Made by a program: the position numbers and the translations under genes. Positions 5,142 to 9,982 of a DNA stretch of 9,982 nucleotides are shown here, piece by piece. Within the stretch, counting starts at the first letter, position 1. Each line of letters opens with the position of its first letter. The notes under the pieces were generated by a model that was given only the letters and a program-made list of their open reading frames with translations, had not been told where the DNA came from and ran no database searches. The DNA lies in assembly GCA_016935875.1 (NCBI GenBank), contig JAFGQD010000135.1, forward strand, positions 1 to 9,982. The letters run 5' to 3'. The DNA is from Deltaproteobacteria bacterium (GTDB taxonomy: Bacteria; Desulfobacterota; Syntrophia; Syntrophales; UBA2210).

Positions 5142-5217
5142 AGGCACTCATATTTATAGACCGACGAAGGTGTGCTGTACATACACATTCATATCGCGGA
5201 ATTTCGGTCTATTGCCT
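5142..5217. repeat. long interrupted inverted repeat in the acl leader
   Basis: ATAGACCGA (5156-5164) is the exact reverse complement of TCGGTCTAT (5204-5212), nine pairs. Directly outside, AGGCA (5142-5146) pairs with TGCCT (5213-5217), separated on the left arm by a nine-base bulge. The inner part can add TGTG/CACA around a loop containing TGTACA. The result is a 14-pair stem with a large one-sided bulge, the kind of shape seen in structured regulatory RNA or a cruciform protein site. Confidence 0.5.
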
Positions 5218-5261
5218 GTGGTAGGTCGACTCCGATTGACTTTTGGGGCTCAACAGCGACG

Positions 5262-5374
5262 TTACGTGTAAACGATTAAAAGACCAAAAAGTGTCTTTGA
5301 ACCAGAATAAGAATCGAACACACAAATCAAAAGTTTTTCAGGCCACTCATTTCCGGTTAAGTGTTTACGTGTAA
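5262..5374. promoter_or_regulatory. paired TTACGTGTAA sites upstream of aclB
   Basis: The same ten bases TTACGTGTAA occur at 5262-5271 and 5365-5374. Each is a dyad, TTAC/GTAA around GT. Their start-to-start distance is 103 bases, about ten turns of the double helix, so proteins bound to both would face the same side and could interact by looping. The right-hand copy ends 8 bases before the -10-like TATAAG. The binding protein is not known. Confidence 0.4.
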
Positions 5375-5418
5375 GGTGTAGATATAAGAAAAACCATAAA
5401 TAATGAGGGAGGGCACAC

Positions 5419-6702
5419 ATGGCACAAAGAGGAATTCGTGAGTTTGACGCCAAGCGTATGCTGACAGCAGGAGTGTCCCGCTATGCCGGAAGCACTGCTA
5501 CCTGTGAGGCAAGGCTTGCACTCGTAAGTCCTCAGAGCGATCTCGACGCATTTCCCGATGCTTTTCCGTGGCTTACTGAAACAAACCTGGCAGTAAAACC
5601 GGATCAACTATTCGGAAAACGCGGGAAAAACAACCTGCTGCTCCTTGATGCGAACTGGCAGGACACGAAAAAATGGATTGAGGAACGAAGGGATCAAAAA
5701 GAGACCATCATACAGAACGGCAATGCAATAACAGGTATTCTGACACATTTTCTGGTGGAGCCGTTCACGCCTCATACAGAAGAATATTACCTGGCTATCA
5801 CCACCGAACGAGAAGGAGATGTAATCCATTTTTCTCCAAAGGGAGGCGTGGACATCGAGGAATTATGGGACACAGTACAAGAATTTCGCGTTCCCATATT
5901 GGCTGACGTGGATGATCTTCATCTCGAAGACGAACTACCGATTGCAAATCTCACTGATAAAAATTTGATTTCAGCCTTCATGAAGAACCTGCATAAATTT
6001 TTTGTCGATTATCATTTCACATACCTCGAACTCAACCCCTTTACTCTCAAAGACCATCAGGTCGTACCTCTCGACTGCGTTGCCAGAGTCGATGATGCCG
6101 CAGTATTTCAGTGTATGGACAAATGGGGGAGTCTGTATTTTCCCACGGCCTTCGGGACATCGAGAAGTGTGGAAGAGGAGCATATAAAAGCTATTGATGC
6201 CGAAACAGGGGCAAGTCTAAAATTCAATATACTCAACCCGGCAGGACGCATCTGGTTAATGGTCGCCGGTGGCGGTGCAAGTGTTATTTATGCCGATACG
6301 GTTGTTGATCTGGGATACACAGAGGAACTTGCGAATTACGGTGAATACTCGGGCAATCCGTCGACCGAAGAAACATACGAATACACAAGAACGATACTGC
6401 AACTCATGACCCGTCAGAAGGATCAGCACGGAAGAAACAAGTATCTCATCATCGGCGGCGGCATTGCCAACTTCACCGACGTGGCAGCTACTTTTACGGG
6501 GATAATAAAGGCCATTGAAAAATATGGTGACGCCCTGAAACGAGTAAACACAAAGATTTTTGTCCGACGCGGAGGACCTAATTACAAAACCGGTCTCGAC
6601 TTGATGAAACGACTTGGTGAGCGAATTGGGATTCCCATGGAAGTGTATGGTCCGGAAATGCACATGACCAGAGTAGTGAAGCTTGCCTTGGAGGGGGAAT
6701 AG
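5419..6702 (+). CDS. aclB: ATP-citrate lyase, ATP-grasp (small/beta) subunit
   Basis: A 427-residue protein equal to the N-terminal part of animal ACLY and to plant ACLA. ATP-citrate lyase turns citrate, CoA and ATP into acetyl-CoA, oxaloacetate, ADP and phosphate. The N-terminal ATP-grasp half holds KPDQLFGKRGK (about residues 59-69), HFLVEPFTPH and LELNPFTL. The Rossmann-like half holds VAGGGASVIYAD (about 281-292), GEYSGNP, GGGIANFTDVAATF (about 346-359) and RRGGPNYKTG (about 383-392), all matching the known family closely. GGGAGGG (5407-5413) lies 5 bases before ATG. The stop is 2 bases before the aclA start, and the aclA ribosome binding site lies in the last aclB codons, so the two are made together. 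The bacterial symbol aclB is used here; plant naming is reversed. Confidence 0.93.
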   Translation: MAQRGIREFDAKRMLTAGVSRYAGSTATCEARLALVSPQSDLDAFPDAFPWLTETNLAVKPDQLFGKRGKNNLLLLDANWQDTKKWIEERRDQKETIIQNGNAITGILTHFLVEPFTPHTEEYYLAITTEREGDVIHFSPKGGVDIEELWDTVQEFRVPILADVDDLHLEDELPIANLTDKNLISAFMKNLHKFFVDYHFTYLELNPFTLKDHQVVPLDCVARVDDAAVFQCMDKWGSLYFPTAFGTSRSVEEEHIKAIDAETGASLKFNILNPAGRIWLMVAGGGASVIYADTVVDLGYTEELANYGEYSGNPSTEETYEYTRTILQLMTRQKDQHGRNKYLIIGGGIANFTDVAATFTGIIKAIEKYGDALKRVNTKIFVRRGGPNYKTGLDLMKRLGERIGIPMEVYGPEMHMTRVVKLALEGE

Positions 6703-6704
6703 AT

Positions 6705-8576
6705 ATGGAGTCATATACCTTGTTCGATGTTGACACAAAGGCCTTTGTGTACGGATCTCAGAGGGTGGCCGTACAGCGGATGCTCGATTTCGATTACATG
6801 TGTCGAAGAAAAGAACCGAGTGTTGCCGGAATGATTACTCCGGAGCGGGGCGGATTCGAAAAGGTCTTCTGGGGGACCCGGGAAATCATGTTGCCGCGAT
6901 ATCAATCAATCAAAGAAGCTGCAGCCTCTCATCCCGAGGCCGATGTTATGATAAACTTTGCCTCCGAACGCTCCGCATACGATACCACCAGAGAAGCTCT
7001 GGATATCGATACCATTCGCACCGTTACGGTAATCGCGGAAGGTGTTCCGGAACGTCACGCGAGAATACTGGCTGCCCTGGCAAAGAAGAACAACAAGTGG
7101 ATAATCGGGCCGGCAACCGTCGGCGGCATAAAAGCAGGTGCGTTTAAGATAGGAAACGCCGCCGGAACACCTGAAAACATAGCGGAATGCAAACTGTACA
7201 GGCCGGGTTCCGTGGGCTTTGTTTCCAAGTCCGGTGGCATGAGCAATGAATGTTACAACATAATAGCAAGAAACACCGACGGAGTTTATGAGGGGGTTGC
7301 GATTGGGGGTGATCTGTTTCCGGGTTCCACCTTAATGGATCATCTGCTCCGGTACGAGGCCAATCCGGACATCAAGATGATGGTGTGCCTTGGCGAAGTG
7401 GGCGGCATCGATGAATATACGATCGCTGAGGCGGTAAAATCCAAGAAGCTTTCCAAGCCTGTCGTCATATGGATAACCGGCACCTCGGCAACAGTGATGC
7501 CGAAAGGAGTGCAGTTCGGCCATGCGGGTGCGCGTGCCGATTCGGCCCTCGAAACGGCGGAGGCAAAAAACAGGGCGCTCAAAGAAGCAGGATTGATTGT
7601 CCCTGATTCTTTTGACGATTTCGATATCAAAATTCGTGAGACATTCGACCAACTCAAGAAAGAGAACAAAATAACACCTGCTGCAGAGATAGAACCCCGA
7701 AAGGTCCCCATGGATTTCAAGCAGGCGGTATCAGAAGGGCTGGTGCGTCGCTCCACCAACTTCGTTTCGACTATTTGTGATGATCGAGGAGAAGAGCACA
7801 GCTATGCCGGAGTTCCCATCACAAAAGTCATTGAAGAAAAGTATGGCATCGGAGGAGTCATCGGTCTGTTGTGGTTCAAAAAGAAAATGCCGGTCTACGT
7901 AACGGAATTTATAGAAATCGTGCTACAGGTCATAGCCGATCACGGACCGGCAGTAGCGGGCGCCCATAATACGATTGTCACAGCCCGAGCTGGGAAAAAT
8001 CTTATCGAATCACTCATTGCCGGGCTGGCAACGATCGGACCTCGATTTGGAGGTGCTCTTAACGGTGCCGCCGAGCATTTTACCTTTGGCCTCAGAAGCG
8101 GCATGTCTCCCCGCGAATTCGTCGATCATATGCGGAAAAATAATGTCACGATCCAGGGGATAGGCCACCGGACGCACAGCATCGAAAACCCTGACGCGCG
8201 GGTGGAGTTGATGATCGGCTATGCAAAAAAACACTTTCGGGAGCACCCGCTTCTGGACTACGCCCTGAAAGTGCAGGATGTAACTACTCGAAAGCGGGGC
8301 AATCTCATTTTGAACATCGACGGTCTTATCGGCATTCTTTTCGTCGACATGATGAGGAACTTGGGCTTTACTGAGAAACAGATCGATGAAGAGATTAAGA
8401 TCGGAGTCTTTAACGGGTTTTTCATACTGGGGAGAACAATGGGTTTTATGGGACACTTCTTTGATCAGCAAAGACTCATGCAGCCGCTTTACCGTCACCC
8501 CTTTGACGACATACTCTATGAGGTGCCTGAAAAACCGGAAGAAGTACGGTTAACGGGGAGAGGAGACGAGAAATGA
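6705..8576 (+). CDS. aclA: ATP-citrate lyase, catalytic (large/alpha) subunit
   Basis: A 623-residue subunit equal to the C-terminal part of animal ACLY. The succinyl-CoA-synthetase-like part holds the CoA-binding stretches (FVYGSQRVAVQRMLDFDY, then SKSGGMSNE) and the phosphorylated histidine in QFGHAGARA (H273). The C-terminal citrate-synthase-like part, which cleaves citryl-CoA, begins near YAGVPITKV and shows ADHGPAVAGAHNT (H413), GIGHR (H488) and LNIDGLIG with the catalytic aspartate D539. The end GRTMGFMGHFFDQQRLMQ and YRHPFDDI matches the family. GGAGGGGG precedes the ATG by about 8 bases. All key residues seem intact, so the enzyme is likely active. The stop codon overlaps a small ORF by four bases (ATGA at 8573-8576). 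Confidence 0.95.
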   Translation: MESYTLFDVDTKAFVYGSQRVAVQRMLDFDYMCRRKEPSVAGMITPERGGFEKVFWGTREIMLPRYQSIKEAAASHPEADVMINFASERSAYDTTREALDIDTIRTVTVIAEGVPERHARILAALAKKNNKWIIGPATVGGIKAGAFKIGNAAGTPENIAECKLYRPGSVGFVSKSGGMSNECYNIIARNTDGVYEGVAIGGDLFPGSTLMDHLLRYEANPDIKMMVCLGEVGGIDEYTIAEAVKSKKLSKPVVIWITGTSATVMPKGVQFGHAGARADSALETAEAKNRALKEAGLIVPDSFDDFDIKIRETFDQLKKENKITPAAEIEPRKVPMDFKQAVSEGLVRRSTNFVSTICDDRGEEHSYAGVPITKVIEEKYGIGGVIGLLWFKKKMPVYVTEFIEIVLQVIADHGPAVAGAHNTIVTARAGKNLIESLIAGLATIGPRFGGALNGAAEHFTFGLRSGMSPREFVDHMRKNNVTIQGIGHRTHSIENPDARVELMIGYAKKHFREHPLLDYALKVQDVTTRKRGNLILNIDGLIGILFVDMMRNLGFTEKQIDEEIKIGVFNGFFILGRTMGFMGHFFDQQRLMQPLYRHPFDDILYEVPEKPEEVRLTGRGDEK

Positions 8577-8653
8577 GTCTTCTCATTTCAATCGCCGTCG
8601 GTTCAATGAGATATGACACGCACGAACCATTTACAATGGAGCAAAAACTATGA
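8573..8653 (+). CDS. 26-codon ORF bridging aclA and the carboxyltransferase gene
   Basis: ATG 8573-8575 overlaps the aclA stop as ATGA, and its TGA (8651-8653) overlaps the next gene's ATG as ATGA, so it fills the 73-base gap between the two stops and starts exactly. GGAGAGGAG (about 8557-8566) in the last aclA codons lies at a good distance before its ATG. The peptide starts MSLLISIAVG, a short hydrophobic stretch, and ends in a polar part with two further methionines. It resembles nothing I know. It may be a real microprotein, or a ribosome path that couples translation of the two enzymes. The next gene also has its own GGAG. Confidence 0.4.
   Translation: MSLLISIAVGSMRYDTHEPFTMEQKL
8581..8611. 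repeat. inverted repeat after aclA
   Basis: TCTCATT (8581-8587) is the exact reverse complement of AATGAGA (8605-8611), with a 17-base loop. It lies within the 26-codon ORF, just after the aclA stop. It has no T-run after it, so it may tune mRNA stability or translation rather than end transcription. Confidence 0.35.
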
Positions 8654-9982
8654 ACATTGCCGAATATACTTCTAAAAAACGTCTTTTAATCCAGGACAAT
8701 ACTCTCAGAGATGGACATCAGTCACTCCTGGCAACCCGCATGCGAACAGAGGATATGATCCCCATAGCGGAAAAGATGGATACAATCGGTTTCTGGGCGA
8801 TAGAGGTATGGGGCGGAGCCACCTTTGACACGATGCACCGGTTTTTGAAGGAAGATCCATGGGAGCGGCCCAGAATATTAAAGAAGTATATCAAGAAAAC
8901 GCCTCTTGCAATGTTGCTGCGAGGACAGAACCTGGTAGGGTACAGGAATTATCCCGATGATGTCGCCCGGGCCTTTGTGGATAAATCCTGCGAGGCCGGT
9001 ATCGACGTATTTCGCGTCTTCGACGCCCTCAACGACCTTCGAAATTTTGAAACGGTCGTGGAAAGAATAAAAGCAAATGGCAAAATCTTTGAGGGGGCCA
9101 TATGCTATTCGCTTACGGAGCGTTACATGGGAGGAGATGTTTTTAACCTGAAGTACTATTTGAAGAAGTGCAGAGAGTTGGAGGCTATGGGTGCCGATAC
9201 GATATGCATCAAAGACATGGCCGGTCTTATGGCTCCATACGATGCATACACATTGATTGCTGCCCTTAAACAGGAGATTCGAGTTCCTCTTCACCTGCAC
9301 ACCCATTGTACCAGCGGCATGGCGCCGCTCACCTATCTGAAAGCGATCGAAGCCGGTGTAGATATCATTGACACGTGTCTTGCTCCCCTGGCAAACGGAA
9401 CGTCCCAACCGGCTGTTGAACCTTTTATCGTGGCCCTTGGGGACACCCCTCGAGATACGGAACTTGACCTGAAATCAGTAATAGAAGTGGATGAACATTT
9501 CGAGCGTGTGCTCCCGAAGTACCGTGAACTCATAGTCGAAGACAGATTTGCGGGCATCGACGTGGAGGTCTTAAAACATCAGATACCGGGGGGTATGATT
9601 TCAAATCTGAAAAATCAGCTGAAAGAGGCGCATGCCCTGGACCGCCTTCCGGAAGTGTGTGCAGAAATTCCAAAAGTCCGCCGGGAACTGGGGATGCCCC
9701 CATTGGTGACACCTACTTCTCAGATTGTAGGCGTTCAAGCGGTTCTAAACGTTCTTTCGGGACGCTACAAGATAATAAGCAATCAGGTTAAGGACCTTGT
9801 TTTCGGGCTCTACGGGAAAACACCTGTTCCTGTTGAACCGGAGGTAAGCAAGATCGTGCTGAAGGGTTACCGCGGTGGCGACACACCCGTAACGGGCCGA
9901 TCCGCTGATTACATTCCCGCGGAGCTTGAAAAGAATCGCGAAAAAATAGGATCACTTGCCAAGACAGAAGAAGACCTCCTGA
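8650..9982 (+). CDS. pyruvate carboxylase subunit B / oxaloacetate decarboxylase alpha subunit, 3' part missing
   Basis: The frame is open from ATG 8650 to the window edge, giving the first 444 residues; the family runs to about 600-670 with a biotin carrier domain at the C-terminus that is not visible here. The carboxyltransferase TIM barrel is clear: NTLRDGHQSLLATRMRTEDM (16-36) with metal ligand D21, IEVWGGATFDTMHRFL, LLRGQNLVGYRNYPDD, VFRVFDALND, CIKDMAGLMAP with the metal-bound carbamylated lysine (K188), and LHLHTHCTSGMAP with metal ligands H215 and H217. HQIPGGMISNL and VTPTSQIVG are hallmarks of this PycB/OadA group. It swaps carboxyl groups between biotin and pyruvate/oxaloacetate. 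GGAG (8638-8641) lies 8 bases before ATG. Sequence alone does not separate the ATP-driven carboxylase from the sodium-pump decarboxylase; a nearby pycA or oadBG gene would. Confidence 0.9.
   Translation, partial: MNIAEYTSKKRLLIQDNTLRDGHQSLLATRMRTEDMIPIAEKMDTIGFWAIEVWGGATFDTMHRFLKEDPWERPRILKKYIKKTPLAMLLRGQNLVGYRNYPDDVARAFVDKSCEAGIDVFRVFDALNDLRNFETVVERIKANGKIFEGAICYSLTERYMGGDVFNLKYYLKKCRELEAMGADTICIKDMAGLMAPYDAYTLIAALKQEIRVPLHLHTHCTSGMAPLTYLKAIEAGVDIIDTCLAPLANGTSQPAVEPFIVALGDTPRDTELDLKSVIEVDEHFERVLPKYRELIVEDRFAGIDVEVLKHQIPGGMISNLKNQLKEAHALDRLPEVCAEIPKVRRELGMPPLVTPTSQIVGVQAVLNVLSGRYKIISNQVKDLVFGLYGKTPVPVEPEVSKIVLKGYRGGDTPVTGRSADYIPAELEKNREKIGSLAKTEEDLL

Larger units (their letters stand above)
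5071..5418 (+). other. untranslated region upstream of aclBA
   Basis: 348 bases without a convincing gene. From left to right it holds a small ACCC/GGGT hairpin at about 5074-5086, a long interrupted inverted repeat (5142-5217), two copies of TTACGTGTAA (5262-5271 and 5365-5374), a short AAAGAC/GTCTTT hairpin (5279-5284 with 5293-5298), and a -10-like TATAAG at 5383-5388 with no good -35 at normal spacing. The acl promoter therefore seems weak or activator-dependent. No known riboswitch class is recognised. Confidence 0.5.

Noticed and set aside
5138..5152. CIRCE-like half (TTAGGCACTC)
   Set aside because: It has one extra base compared with TTAGCACTC and no GAGTGCTAA follows nine bases later. 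It is also far from hsp20 and part of another inverted repeat.
5300..5325. tRNA T-loop-like string on the minus strand (TTCGATT)
   Set aside because: The flanking bases do not form the five-pair T stem or an acceptor stem, and no D or anticodon arm is found.
1..9982. CRISPR arrays, insertion sequences, phage or toxin-antitoxin genes
   Set aside because: No regularly spaced repeat, transposase, integrase, terminal inverted repeat or toxin-antitoxin pair was found on either strand by eye.

Overview
The window looks like chromosomal DNA of an anaerobic, selenium-using bacterium, most plausibly of the Desulfobacterota (deltaproteobacterial) type. This rests on gene content: a YedF/DUF3343 pair, a HesB-like selenoprotein with an in-frame UGA, DUF3467, a two-subunit ATP-citrate lyase and a pyruvate carboxylase B/oxaloacetate decarboxylase alpha-type protein. 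The assignment is inference; there is no rRNA or tRNA in the window.

Left part (1-1171, + strand): the last 22 codons of a probable yedF overlap a DUF3343 gene. A sigma-70-like promoter follows, with a dyad over its -10/start region. It precedes a HesB/IscA-like selenoprotein, whose UGA is Sec34 and is followed by a good bacterial SECIS-type hairpin, and then cutA. A caller that reads UGA as stop will miss or truncate the selenoprotein.

Middle-left part (1228-3194, - strand): three genes read leftwards: a DUF3467 protein, a class V alanine-glyoxylate aminotransferase-like enzyme, and a small DsrE-family protein convergent with cutA. The aminotransferase start is set by an internal Shine-Dalgarno sequence, and its DNA is visibly more GC-rich than its surroundings.

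Middle-right part (3195-5070, + strand): an Hsp20 small heat-shock protein ending in a strong two-way terminator, a short histone-deacetylase-fold protein, then an intergenic stretch with its own promoter and intrinsic terminator and no convincing ORF, which I read as an orphan small RNA of about 130 nt.

Right part (5071-9982, + strand): a 348-base leader with a long interrupted inverted repeat and two copies of TTACGTGTAA 103 bases apart, then aclB and aclA (ATP-citrate lyase ATP-grasp and catalytic subunits). A 26-codon ORF follows that overlaps the aclA stop and the next start by four bases each, and then a PycB/OadA-type carboxyltransferase cut by the window end. Together these act at the citrate/acetyl-CoA/oxaloacetate/pyruvate node. 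They would serve a reductive TCA cycle, or an oxidative one in which citrate lyase runs backwards to make ATP, as known in Desulfobacter.
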